The position numbers were made by a program, and so were the translations under genes. A stretch of DNA of 30,536 bases, taken from NCBI GenBank assembly GCA_052143655.1, contig JBKQSL010000064.1, positions 1 to 30,536 of the forward strand, in the 5' to 3' direction. A model generated the notes under the pieces. It ran no database searches. It was not told where the DNA came from and worked only from the letters and a program-made list of their open reading frames with translations. The stretch comes from CAVSUR01 sp052143655. GTDB taxonomy: Bacteria; Actinomycetota; Actinomycetes; Streptosporangiales; Streptosporangiaceae. Numbering within the stretch: position 1 is the first letter of the stretch; each line of letters opens with the position of its first letter. This document shows, piece by piece, positions 18,295-25,578 of the stretch.

Positions 18295-18576
18295 CCTGGC
18301 AAACTTACCGGCTCCGGGTGCGCGCGGCCGGGCGTTGCCGACCGCCGCGAGCGGATCTGTACGTCCCGGACGTGCAGCTGCTCGGCGTACCGGCCACCAG
18401 GTCGACGATGCGCACCGGCTTGCCCATGTCCAGCACGAAGGTCGCTCCCGGCTCCCTGAGCCGCTAGGCCCGGAGCGGTCCGGTGTTCAGGAGGTATCGG
18501 GGCAGCCCGGTCCAGTAGTATGTCCGGGCAGGCAATGCTCCGCCGCGCACATCCGCTGCGCGCGGCCGGGCGCCGT

Positions 18577-18650
18577 GCGGGTGTAGTTCAATGGCAGAAC
18601 GTCAGCTTCCCAAGCTGATAGTGCGAGTTCGATTCTCGTCACCCGCTCCA
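18577..18650 (+). tRNA. tRNA-Gly (anticodon CCC); integration site of the element
   Basis: 74 nt with encoded CCA. The acceptor stem GCGGGTG pairs with CACCCGC, the D-arm contains AGTTCAATGGCAGA, and the anticodon stem TCAGC/GCTGA encloses the loop TTCCCAA, giving anticodon CCC (Gly). The T-arm is CGAGTTCGATTCTCG, followed by discriminator T and CCA. The 3' end faces an integrase gene 28 bases away, so the 3' half of this tRNA is the likely attB/attL core. No second copy of the 3' end was found elsewhere in the window. Confidence 0.95.
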
Positions 18651-18677
18651 CCACGAAACGCCAGCTCAGGCGCATGA

Positions 18678-19856
18678 TCATCCAGTAGTTCCGTTAAGGC
18701 CGTCATCCGGCTGGGCTTCGCGTGCCCGTCCCGTGCCCGATGGGCCCTCGTCGGTGTCCAGCTCGGAGATGACGAGCTGGCTCATGGCGGCGGCGATCAG
18801 GCGGTCCCGCTCAGTGGTGCGGTGCTGGTAGATCAGCGCGGCGCGGGTGGTGCTGTGGCCCATCCGGCCCATCAGCTCGCGCAGGCTCGCGCCCGTGGCC
18901 GCCGCGATGTGGTTGCCGGTGTGGCGCAGATCGTGGAAGTGGAACCCGGGCAGCCCGGCTGCCTCGGTGGCCCGCCGCCAGGTCGCGGAGAAGTTCGGCC
19001 GCCGCAGCGGGGCGCCCTTCGGGCCGGTGAAGATCAGGCTGTCATCGCCCGGAGCGGTGTAGCGGTCCAGGTGCGCGGCGATGTCCGGCAGTACGAAGGC
19101 AGGCACGGTCACGGTGCGCTTGCCTGCCTCGGACTTGGGCGGTCCCGTGATCAGCGAGCCGTCCACCAGCTCGACCACGGACGCCTCCACGCGGAGCGTG
19201 CCCGATGTCAGGTCGAGATGGCGGCGGCGCAGCGCGGCCAGCTCGCCCCAGCGCAGGCTGCCGAAGACCGCGAGCAGGACCAGCGCCCGGTAGCGCGGCT
19301 CGATGACGTCGGCCAGGACGAACACCTGCCGGATGGTCGCCACGGGCCGCTCGGGTGACTTCTCCTGCCCCGCGCCCTTGATCCGGCAGGGGTTGCGGCG
19401 GATCAGCCCGTCATCAACGGCCGTGTTCATGATGGCCTTGAGCAGCCGGTACGCCTTGGCCACGGTGACCTCACCGATCCCGGCATCGAGCAAGCCCTTG
19501 CGCCAGCGGCGGATCTGCGGCTCGGTGATGTCCTGCACGTTCAGCGCGCCGAACGTCAGGACCAGGTGCAGCCGCACCAGGCCCTCATAGAGCTGCATCG
19601 TCTTGGGACGCAGGTTCGGCCGCTCGGCCACCCAGGACCGGGCGTAGGGGCCGAACGGCACCCGGCCCGCAGCGGGATCGATCCAGTCGCCCCGGACGAT
19701 CTCAGCCTCAGCAAGCGTCAGCCACCGCTCCGCATCAGTCTTCGTCGCGAAGGTCCGGTCAGCCGCCCGGTCGATGCCATCAGGCCCCCTGTACCTCGCC
19801 TGCCAGCGACCAGACGGCAACCGGCGGACCCGGCCGAAGCGGCGCTTGCCTGCCAT
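18678..19856 (-). CDS. int: Tyrosine recombinase / integrase
   Basis: 392 residues. An N-terminal Arm-type domain (SGRWQARYRGPDG...) is followed by a SAM-like core-binding domain (about 75-160) and the catalytic domain (about 175-355). The catalytic residues are R202 (SLRWGE), the HDLRHTG box H308-R311, H334 (MGHSTTR) and Y343 (ALIYQHRT), so the enzyme looks intact. It should recombine attP with the tRNA-Gly attB. Start is the ATG at 19856, which overlaps the TGA of the xis remnant (TGATG). The longer open frame to 20018 is only the rep/xis region in another frame. A 40-residue hydrophilic tail follows the catalytic domain. Confidence 0.95.
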   Translation of the reverse strand: MAGKRRFGRVRRLPSGRWQARYRGPDGIDRAADRTFATKTDAERWLTLAEAEIVRGDWIDPAAGRVPFGPYARSWVAERPNLRPKTMQLYEGLVRLHLVLTFGALNVQDITEPQIRRWRKGLLDAGIGEVTVAKAYRLLKAIMNTAVDDGLIRRNPCRIKGAGQEKSPERPVATIRQVFVLADVIEPRYRALVLLAVFGSLRWGELAALRRRHLDLTSGTLRVEASVVELVDGSLITGPPKSEAGKRTVTVPAFVLPDIAAHLDRYTAPGDDSLIFTGPKGAPLRRPNFSATWRRATEAAGLPGFHFHDLRHTGNHIAAATGASLRELMGRMGHSTTRAALIYQHRTTERDRLIAAAMSQLVISELDTDEGPSGTGRAREAQPDDGLNGTTG

Positions 19857-19967
19857 CACGCCACCGCCCGGGGACATACCCGGAAGGTGACCGGCTCGAC
19901 GGTCCCGGCCGCGATGAACTCGGCCAGGGCGGATTCGGGGATGCGGACGTGGCGGCCGACGGGATGC
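19856..19967 (-). pseudogene. xis: Excisionase (xis) C-terminal remnant
   Basis: In the frame ending at the TGA 19858-19856, the sequence reads VGRHVRIPESALAEFIAAGTVE followed by a short tail. This is the C-terminal wing and end of a MerR-like excisionase of the kind that precedes int in pSAM2-type elements (typical form VGRxxRIPxSAL). The N-terminal helix-turn-helix is missing: upstream of about 19967 the DNA is the rep coding sequence in another frame. The stop overlaps the int start. The remnant cannot be an active Xis as it stands. Confidence 0.7.
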
Positions 19968-19968
19968 G

Positions 19969-21232
19969 CTGGACGCCGTAGCGCAGCCAGTTCGCACAGG
20001 TGGGGGAGCAGGGCTCATACCGGAGTGCGGCGGCGAGCCGTTCGGCGTGCTCGTGCTGGGCAGGTGTCTGTGCTTGGTGGCAGTCGGCGACGTGCTTGGT
20101 CAGGTACTTGGTGAGGTAGCCGATGCACCGGTTCGCGTCCCGGGACCCGCCCAGCACGCCCTGGGCGTCGAACCGCTCACCGAACCGGGCCACGTGCTGC
20201 GGCTCGTCCTCCGGGCCGATCGCATCCAGCGCCTCGTCCCAGGTGGGCAGGACTTCCCCAGTCGCGCGGTCGAGGTAGTTGCCGCTGGTCTCGTGCCACA
20301 CCGGCAGCTCGCCGTCGTGGTAGCGGACGGCCGAGGTGCCCGGCCACCACACCTGGTGGTAGGTGGCGGCGAGCACCTGGCGCAGCTCGGTCCGGGACAC
20401 GGTGCCGCGCATCGCGATATGGATGTGCGGGGCCAGCCGTCGCTGCGGTTCTATGGCGGCGAAGTACTGCACGTCGTAGCCGAGGAACCGGCGAAGGTTC
20501 TGGACGAACCGGTCGAACAGCGCCGCGAAGTGCAGCGCGTCCCGGGCGGCCCGGCCGTAGTCGTAGCGGTCGGGGTCGGCTGGCGTGCCGTCGCTGCCCA
20601 CGCGCCCGTAGCTTGGGCAGGTCAGCGTGACGAACATCGACGGGCGGAACGCGGTGCCGTCCGGGGCCGTGTACGTCTTGCCTACCGTGCGGGCCGCTAC
20701 CTTGCGCCGGGGCAGGTCTGGCGCGTCTTGCCGCCGCCGGGTGGACCGGTGACGCCGGGCCGGGCGAGTAGGCAACACCTTCCCACGGACGCCCGAACGG
20801 GTGATCTCCTCGTCCAGTTCGCCGTTCAGCGCGTCCAGCTCGGCTGCGTCCTCGTCCTGGTCCCCGGCCCGGTCACGTTCGGCCTGGGTCTCGGCTCGCT
20901 TCTCGACCAGCCAGCGCTGCCAGTCGTCCGGGTCGTCCGGGTCAATGACTGGCTCATGATCGAGGTGCCAGCCCTCCCGGCACTGGGCCGCCCGGAGCAC
21001 CCTGGCCCGTTCAGCGCATGGGGGCGCACACCGAAGCCAGGGTGTGCCCGCACGGCACGAGGATCTGTTCCACCTGTCCCGTGCTGACATCGGTGCGGCG
21101 AAGCTGCACCGGCCGCACGCAGGCCCCGTGCTCGGCCGCGATCTGCCGGACCACGGACCGCGCGAGCGGCATCGCCATCCGCTGAGCGCGTGTCCCCGTC
21201 CTGGGTTGATCCACTGTCCCCGGCTGGGTCAC
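19969..21232 (-). pseudogene. Rolling-circle replication initiator (RepSA-like), frameshifted and truncated
   Basis: Encodes most of a pSAM2 RepSA-like HUH initiator. Motif 1 is FVTLTCPSYG, the HUH motif is HIHIA, and the nicking-tyrosine motif is GYLTKYLTK; upstream there is a Cys motif (PCGHTLASVCAP-CAERARVL). Two defects are visible. The first ~70 residues (start GTG 21232, TQPGTVDQ...) are in a different frame from the rest; removing one base of the five-G run at 21020-21024 (+ strand) joins them to give VCAPCAERARV. The C-terminal region ends abruptly after ANWLRYGVQ at about 19970, where the DNA passes into the xis tail in another frame, so over 100 residues of the normal protein are lost. 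The frameshift could be a sequencing error; the truncation is less likely to be. Confidence 0.82.
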
Positions 21233-21387
21233 CAATCACCTCCGTCTCCCTCGGCGGGCCCGTACGGGCGGTCACCGCACATGCGGCACTCCCAGCGCAA
21301 GATCCCCGAGCCGTCATCGAGCAGGAACAGGCCCGCGCCGCAGATCGGGCAGGGCTCATCGGTCCGCCACGCCGTCTCTTCCGTCAC
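21229..21387 (-). CDS. 52-residue zinc-ribbon protein
   Basis: Reads MTEETAWRTDEPCPICGAG and continues with WECRMCGDRPYGP. Two CxxC pairs (C13/C16 and C34/C37) about 18 residues apart form a classic zinc ribbon. Start is the GTG at 21387; GGGAGG lies upstream. Its TGA overlaps the rep GTG (GTGA), and its own start overlaps the preceding stop in the same way, so it sits inside a translationally coupled operon. Small zinc-ribbon genes next to rep are common in actinomycete integrative elements; the role is unknown. Confidence 0.72.
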   Translation of the reverse strand: MTEETAWRTDEPCPICGAGLFLLDDGSGILRWECRMCGDRPYGPAEGDGGDW

Positions 21388-21488
21388 CGGGCATCACCGG
21401 CCTCCCGGGGAGCCGGGACCGGAGTGGCAAACGCGGTCGTCATGGCCTGGATGTCGTCATCGGAGACGAAGGCGGCCCGGACGCGCAC
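21384..21488 (-). CDS. Possible short ORF between coupled genes
   Basis: The frame is open from 21545 to 21384. It lies in frame directly after the TGA of the preceding gene and ends in a GTGA overlap with the zinc-ribbon gene. The only usual start codon is the GTG at 21488, giving a 34-residue peptide (RVRAAFVSDDDIQAMTTAFA within it). The residues before that (IGAGVGFVRPETAPDPV) also look protein-like, so the gene may have lost its own start or be the tail of the upstream gene cut by a nonsense mutation. Uncertain. Confidence 0.4.
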   Translation of the reverse strand: MRVRAAFVSDDDIQAMTTAFATPVPAPREAGDAR

Positions 21489-21545
21489 GGGATCGGGCGC
21501 TGTTTCGGGCCGGACGAAGCCGACCCCGGCCCCGATCTGCTGTGA

Positions 21546-21824
21546 TCACGCCGCGCTCGTCCCGGCGTCGCTGGCCTGCCGTGCCTCGTGCATCCGCGCG
21601 CACTCGGCGGCGAACTCCACGGCGACCTTGGCCAGCTCCTCGGCGAAGCGGACGTGATCGGCGGTGATCATTTCGCCGGACAGGTACACCGAGATGCCAA
21701 GCCGTCCGGCATGCACGTACAAGCTTGGCAGGCTGGCAACGCTGTACGTGCTGCAAAGCGCCCAGCCGTCCGGCCCCACATGCACGCTCGCGCCACCGAA
21801 CGAGTCACCCTTGGCGCCGGTCAT
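21546..21824 (-). CDS. Small element-encoded protein of unknown function
   Basis: 92 residues. The N-terminal half is predicted beta-rich (VHVGPDGWALCSTYSVASLPSLYVHAG, then ISVYLSGEMITADHVRFAEELAKVA) and the C-terminus is an Ala/Glu helix. No family recognised. The ATG overlaps the pra stop by 4 bases (ATGA), placing it in the same operon. Codon use matches the element genes around it. Confidence 0.65.
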   Translation of the reverse strand: MTGAKGDSFGGASVHVGPDGWALCSTYSVASLPSLYVHAGRLGISVYLSGEMITADHVRFAEELAKVAVEFAAECARMHEARQASDAGTSAA

Positions 21825-22231
21825 GCTGCGGTCTCCCGCCCGTCCGGCGCAGCCCGCCCGGAGCGACCCGGGCCCCTGACCCCCGCGGCCTTGAGCGAGT
21901 AGGCCAGCCGCCCGGCCTGGTTGACATAGGGCGTTACCGTGAGCCCGGCGAACTCCACCGGCACGAACGGCATCCCAGCCGGGGGAGTGGGCAGGCTGGG
22001 CTGGGCACCCGCCGCCACCTTGATCTTGACCGTCTTGTCCCGGGCGGCCGGGTCAGCGTCGATCACTTCCACGACCCACACCGGCTGGCCGGTGGCCTTG
22101 TCCTTCGCCTGGACGAAGCGGTCACTGCTCGATGCGTCGAAGTCCCGCATCGGCTCGAAGCCCCCGGCCGCGAATGCGCCGTGCGGAAACACGTGTGCGA
22201 ACTCCACCGGGATCGGGCCCTGTAGCGCCAT
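21821..22231 (-). CDS. pra: Pra-like activator of replication, integration and excision
   Basis: 136 residues beginning MALQGPIPVEFAHVFPHGAF, with the central block FDASSSDRFVQAKDKATGQ, then PVWVVEVIDADPAARDKTVK and FAGLTVTPYVNQAGRLAYSL. This matches the family annotated as plasmid replication, integration and excision activator (Pra of pSAM2), recognised from memory of its motifs. In pSAM2 Pra switches on rep-xis-int and is itself repressed by KorSA. Here pra is the first gene of the coupled operon running to int. The ATG at 22231 has a GAGGAGA ribosome binding site 7 bases upstream. The C-terminal ~20 residues are low complexity. Confidence 0.82.
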   Translation of the reverse strand: MALQGPIPVEFAHVFPHGAFAAGGFEPMRDFDASSSDRFVQAKDKATGQPVWVVEVIDADPAARDKTVKIKVAAGAQPSLPTPPAGMPFVPVEFAGLTVTPYVNQAGRLAYSLKAAGVRGPGRSGRAAPDGRETAA

Positions 22232-22335
22232 CTAATCTCCTCTTCTGCCGCCAGTCGTACTGACGACAACTCGACTTATCAAGTGGAGCATAACGTGATG
22301 ACTGCAACTTGACAAGACGAGTTATCGAGGACCAG
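22232..22335 (-). promoter_or_regulatory. pra operon promoter with two GntR operators
   Basis: On the - strand a -35 TTGTCA (22315-22310) and a -10 TATGCT (22092+200, i.e. 22292-22287) are separated by exactly 17 bases. Two matching operator cores lie on it: ACTTGACAAG (22307-22316) covers the -35, and ACTTATCAAG (22274-22283) lies just downstream of the -10, near the expected transcription start. A degenerate third copy, AGTTATCGAG, is at 22320-22329. The arrangement is that of a repressor-blocked promoter. Confidence 0.75.
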
Positions 22336-23067
22336 TCAGGAGGAGAACGGGTAAAGATCCTCTAGCTCGTGCACATCACCTGGGAGCACGGCATCCACCA
22401 CTTCGAGTGGCCGGTCGTCGGCGTCGTAGACGGCCAGGAGCAGGTTCAGCACCGCTCCGCGCTTGGCCATGTTGAGCAGCCGGGATTCCTCGGCCGTCGC
22501 CAGGCGGGCGCGGATGCGCTCGGCGACGTGATCGAAGCGGACCCGCTTGACCGCGTGCAAGTGCGCGTGGACGCCGCCGGGGATCGGCTCAGCCTTGGCC
22601 AGGTCGGTGCCCTCGGCCACATCGAGCGGGAACCAGGATGACACCAGCTCGGACGGCTCGCCGTCGCGTTCGATGAGCTGGCGGCGCAGCAGGGCCGGAG
22701 TGTCCGGCGGGGTGCGGAGCAGCATGGCGACCGCAGAGGGTGCGGCGGCCCGCCCGACGTCCAGGATTGTGCCCTGCCCGGCCGACCCGGCCTCGTCAAT
22801 GATCAGCTTGCCCGGTCGCGTGCGGTCGGCCAGCACGGCCCGGTTCCGGACGAAGGAGCCCCGGCCATGCTCGCGGTCGATCCACCCCTGGCTTCGCAGC
22901 ACTTCGAGCGCGCGCACCACGGTCGGCCGGGACACGGCAAACTCGCGCACAAGCTGCGTTTCCGAAGGCAGCAGTGCCCCCGGAGGGTAGGTCCCGTCAC
23001 CGATACGCCGTTGGATCGCGTTCACGATCTGCGCATACTTCGGAGGGGAGAATTCCAGGTCAGTCAT
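22336..23067 (-). CDS. KorSA-like GntR family transcriptional repressor
   Basis: 243 residues. Residues ~8-75 form the GntR winged helix (YAQIVNAIQRRIGDGTYPPG, then LPSETQLVREFAVSRPTVVRALEVLRSQGWI), and ~95-240 a UTRA/HutC-type effector-binding domain. In pSAM2 the GntR protein KorSA represses pra and itself; here the same gene lies directly upstream of pra, on the same strand, with shared operator motifs in front of both genes. It should hold the element in the integrated, silent state until relieved. The effector is unknown. Start ATG at 23067. Confidence 0.88.
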   Translation of the reverse strand: MTDLEFSPPKYAQIVNAIQRRIGDGTYPPGALLPSETQLVREFAVSRPTVVRALEVLRSQGWIDREHGRGSFVRNRAVLADRTRPGKLIIDEAGSAGQGTILDVGRAAAPSAVAMLLRTPPDTPALLRRQLIERDGEPSELVSSWFPLDVAEGTDLAKAEPIPGGVHAHLHAVKRVRFDHVAERIRARLATAEESRLLNMAKRGAVLNLLLAVYDADDRPLEVVDAVLPGDVHELEDLYPFSS

Positions 23068-23091
23068 GACGACCGCCTAACAACTCATCGA

Positions 23092-23105
23092 CTCGACTTG
23101 TCGAG
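23092..23105. promoter_or_regulatory. Autoregulatory operator of the GntR gene
   Basis: CTCGACTTGTCGAG: the outer six bases on each side are perfectly complementary around a TT centre. It contains ACTTGTCGAG, matching the ACTTNNCAAG core found twice upstream of pra. It lies 25 bases upstream of the GntR start, in a 42-base gap, and therefore probably mediates autoregulation. Confidence 0.7.
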
Positions 23106-23109
23106 AAGC

Positions 23110-23391
23110 TTATCTCTTGATATCACTCCGTGTCACGGGGTCCTCCAGAATGACGGCGGCGATCGTTGCAGGCGGCTCGCCGAGCGCGGCGGCGATCCGG
23201 GCCAGAGTCCGCGTCCGGCAGGCCGTCCGGTGCTTCCGTTCGAGCCTGGCCACGGTATCTGGGCTGATACCGGCCAGACCGGCCAGCTCGGCCTGGGCCA
23301 GCCCGCACTGGCGCCGCAGTTCGCGGATGCGCTGACCGTTCGCGATGGTGGTCCACCGCTGGGCCCGGTTGCTGGGCATGGTAGCCGTCAC
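23110..23391 (-). CDS. XRE family helix-turn-helix regulator
   Basis: 93 residues from the GTG at 23391, whose GTGA overlaps the upstream stop; the ATG at 23379 is an alternative giving 89. The HTH_3 domain reads NGQRIRELRRQCGLAQAELAGLAGISPDTVARLERKHRTACRTRTLARIAAALG and fills most of the protein. It is a Cro/CI-like DNA-binding protein with no effector domain. It is the last gene of a three-gene leftward set with an RsbW-like ATPase and a zinc-ribbon protein, and its stop lies 4 bases from the GntR operator. Confidence 0.85.
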   Translation of the reverse strand: MTATMPSNRAQRWTTIANGQRIRELRRQCGLAQAELAGLAGISPDTVARLERKHRTACRTRTLARIAAALGEPPATIAAVILEDPVTRSDIKR

Positions 23392-23798
23392 GGGCTGGGC
23401 CAGTCGAAGCGGGCCCAGACGGTCCGGCCGTCGTGATCGCCTTCGATACCACAGTCGTCGGCCAGGGTGCGCATGATGTCGAGACCGTGGCCGCGCTCGT
23501 GATCGGCGACCGATGGAGTCCACGGGCCGCCTTCGTCTTCGACTTCGAGCCAGAAGTAGTCACCGGGACTGACCTTGCCGCGGACGGTAAACGTCCCGCC
23601 CGCCAGCCGGGAATGGCTGTGCAGGACGGCGTTGGTGGCCAGCTCCGAGGCGCACACGAGTACGTCGTCGGCCATCGGGCAGCCGCCCAGTAATGCCCGC
23701 AGGTCGGCCCGGACGACCCTGATCTGGTCGGCGGTGCCCGGGTAGGTGACCCCGGTCGTGCGCAGGGCGAGAGCCCGAGGCGCCGGTGTTGGCATCAC
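23388..23798 (-). CDS. RsbW-like HATPase (anti-sigma factor-type kinase)
   Basis: 136 residues, a single GHKL ATPase domain of the HATPase_c_2 type. The N-box is CASELATNAVLHSHS, the G1 box is DEGGPW, and HGLDIMRTLADDCG is the G2 region. Such proteins bind ATP and act on sigma factors or anti-anti-sigma partners; many stand-alone copies in actinobacteria have no known target. The start may be GTG 23798 (GTGA overlap with the upstream stop) or ATG 23795. It overlaps the XRE gene by 4 bases, suggesting one transcript. Confidence 0.85.
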   Translation of the reverse strand: MMPTPAPRALALRTTGVTYPGTADQIRVVRADLRALLGGCPMADDVLVCASELATNAVLHSHSRLAGGTFTVRGKVSPGDYFWLEVEDEGGPWTPSVADHERGHGLDIMRTLADDCGIEGDHDGRTVWARFDWPSP

Positions 23799-23971
23799 TC
23801 CGGCCCCGCCAATCCGGTCCCGGCGCAGTCCAGGCAGACGATCCGGATGGCGCTATCCGACATACCCCGGACGAGCTGGCTCGCGACCCAGCGCCGGGGC
23901 CCGCTGTACTTCCATCCCCGTCCGCGGCACGACGGGCAAACCTCGTGCTCAGCAACCTCTGCGGCCTTCAT
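23795..23971 (-). CDS. 58-residue zinc-binding protein
   Basis: Starts MKAAEVAEHEVCPSCRGRGW and contains VCLDCAGTGL near its end. The two CxxC-G-x-G type knuckles (CPSCRGRG and CLDCAGTG) resemble halves of a DnaJ-type zinc finger. Start is the ATG at 23971; no strong ribosome binding site. Its stop overlaps the start of the HATPase gene, so it is the first gene of that leftward set. No function is known. Confidence 0.68.
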   Translation of the reverse strand: MKAAEVAEHEVCPSCRGRGWKYSGPRRWVASQLVRGMSDSAIRIVCLDCAGTGLAGPE

Positions 23972-24102
23972 GCCGCCAAAGATCGCGCAATTGCCGGGCC
24001 GCTCCCATAACCGCGCGATATCACCCGACGGGATATAAGCTCGCAGTCAGTAACGCCGCATGGACTCTCAGGAACAATCGCCTGACCGAGAGGGATCACG
24101 GC
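23972..24102. promoter_or_regulatory. Divergent promoter region
   Basis: 131 bases between leftward and rightward gene sets, A/T-richer than the flanks. GATATC (24018-24023) and GATAT (24032-24036) form an inverted-repeat-like pair, and TATAAG just after could be a rightward -10. TCAGG/CCTGA (24068-24072, 24081-24085) can fold next to the ribosome binding site GAGAGGGA of the rightward gene. Confidence 0.4.
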
Positions 24103-25578
24103 ATGCCAGGCCGCGGCGTCTTTGATCTCATCGAGATCCCGGACGAGTTCTGGCAGCATCCCAACGTGCTCGACGCTCTGCGCCGCCGGGACATCGGGCG
24201 CCTCTTCGTCCTGTTAAACGACGCCACGGGCGTCAGCCAGACACGCCTGGCCATCGCGTGTGACACTACTCAGCCCAAGATCAGCGGCTACATGCGAGGC
24301 GTCGCGAAGGTCGAGGAGCTGGACGTTTTCGAGCGGATCGCGGACGGGCTGAACATGCCCGACCCGGCCCGCATCGCCCTTGGCCTGGCCCCGCAGGCCG
24401 ATCCCATGAGCCCGGCCGCCGCGCCGGTTATCCCGCCACGGGATACCCGCCCGGCCTTGCCTGCTCCCGCTGTATCCGGTCTGCTCAGCGCAGATGCAGG
24501 AGACAGCGAGGAGGATGATCCCTCCGTGAGACGGCGAACCTTTGTCGGCCTGACCGGCGCCGCCCTCTTCGGTGCGGTCCTGGCCGACCCCATCCGCAGC
24601 GGCCAGGCCGACGCCATCGAGTCCTTCGCGGCCGTGCTGGCCGCCTATGCCCCTGACACGGTCGGCTCGACTCTGGACGAGCCCCCGGATCTGCCGCCGC
24701 TGGCCGCCGCCGTCGCCCGCGCCAAGCGCGATTACCAGGCGTGCCGGTACTCCGAGGTGACCGAGAACCTCCCGGCTCTCCTCGGCCGGTTGCAGTCTGC
24801 CTGCGCCGTGCTCGACGGCGGGGCCCGTTCGCAGGCCTACACTCTGTCTGCCGAGGCGCACCACGTCGCGGCCAGCATCCTGTTCAAGGTCGGCGATCAG
24901 GGCCTGGGCTGGCTGGCCGCGGACCGCAGCATGCAGGCCGCCCGGGCCAGTGAGGATCCGGTGACGGTCGCGTCCAGCGCCCGGATCGTCACCCACGCCC
25001 TGATGGGCAGCAAGCATTACAAGGCAGCGACCAACACGGCGAGCACCCTGGCCGCCAAGTTCGACCACGACGTGTCCGCTCACGATTCCGAGTCTCTGTC
25101 GGTCTACGGCTCGCTTCTGCTGCGGGGCGCGATCGCTGCCGCCCAGCATGAGAACCGCGGAGGGGCCGACGAGTTGCTGACCGAGGCCGAGGGAGCCGCC
25201 GCCCGCCTGGGCGACGATCTGAATCTGCGCTGGACGGCGTTCGGTCCGACCAACGCCAGCCTGCACCGGGTCAACATCGCCGTCACCCTGGGGGACGCGG
25301 GCACGGCAATCGACGTCGCCCGTACCGTGGATCTAGGCAAGATCGACGTCACCGAGCGGAAGGCGACCTTTCTCATGGACACCGCCCGCGCGTTCCTGCA
25401 ATGCGGCAGGCACGAGCGGGCCTACCTCGCGCTCCGGGCGGCCGAGGAGATCGCCCCCGAGGAGATCACCGGCCGCCCTGCGGCCCGCCGCCTGGTCCGC
25501 GACCTGATGACCACGGCCCCGCTCAGCGTCCAGCGCCAGGCCGAGGACTTCGCCCGCCGGATCGGGGTCACCGAATGA
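24103..25578 (+). CDS. XRE-type regulator with TPR-like C-terminal domain
   Basis: 491 residues. The N-terminus (MPGRGVFDLIEIPDEFW) precedes a helix-turn-helix at about 45-85 (GVSQTRLAIACDTTQPKISGYMRG). A Pro/Ala linker is followed by VRRRTFVGLTGAALFGAVLA (about 143-163), a hydrophobic stretch conserved in this family rather than an N-terminal signal. The last ~300 residues are helical TPR-like repeats. This architecture is widespread in actinobacteria, often in accessory regions. The ATG at 24103 has GAGAGGGA 7 bases upstream; the longer frame to 23746 is antisense to other genes. The stop overlaps the flavoprotein start (ATGA). Confidence 0.88.
   Translation: MPGRGVFDLIEIPDEFWQHPNVLDALRRRDIGRLFVLLNDATGVSQTRLAIACDTTQPKISGYMRGVAKVEELDVFERIADGLNMPDPARIALGLAPQADPMSPAAAPVIPPRDTRPALPAPAVSGLLSADAGDSEEDDPSVRRRTFVGLTGAALFGAVLADPIRSGQADAIESFAAVLAAYAPDTVGSTLDEPPDLPPLAAAVARAKRDYQACRYSEVTENLPALLGRLQSACAVLDGGARSQAYTLSAEAHHVAASILFKVGDQGLGWLAADRSMQAARASEDPVTVASSARIVTHALMGSKHYKAATNTASTLAAKFDHDVSAHDSESLSVYGSLLLRGAIAAAQHENRGGADELLTEAEGAAARLGDDLNLRWTAFGPTNASLHRVNIAVTLGDAGTAIDVARTVDLGKIDVTERKATFLMDTARAFLQCGRHERAYLALRAAEEIAPEEITGRPAARRLVRDLMTTAPLSVQRQAEDFARRIGVTE

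Noticed and set aside
18487..18681. Leftward ORF reading VTRIELALSAWEADVLPLN
   Set aside because: It is the antisense translation of the tRNA-Gly gene, a well-known spurious ORF pattern, not a protein gene.
24535..24600. Twin-arginine-like motif RRRTFVGLTGAALFGAVLA in the XRE/TPR protein
   Set aside because: It is internal, after the DNA-binding domain, and similar stretches recur in this regulator family, so it is not an export signal.
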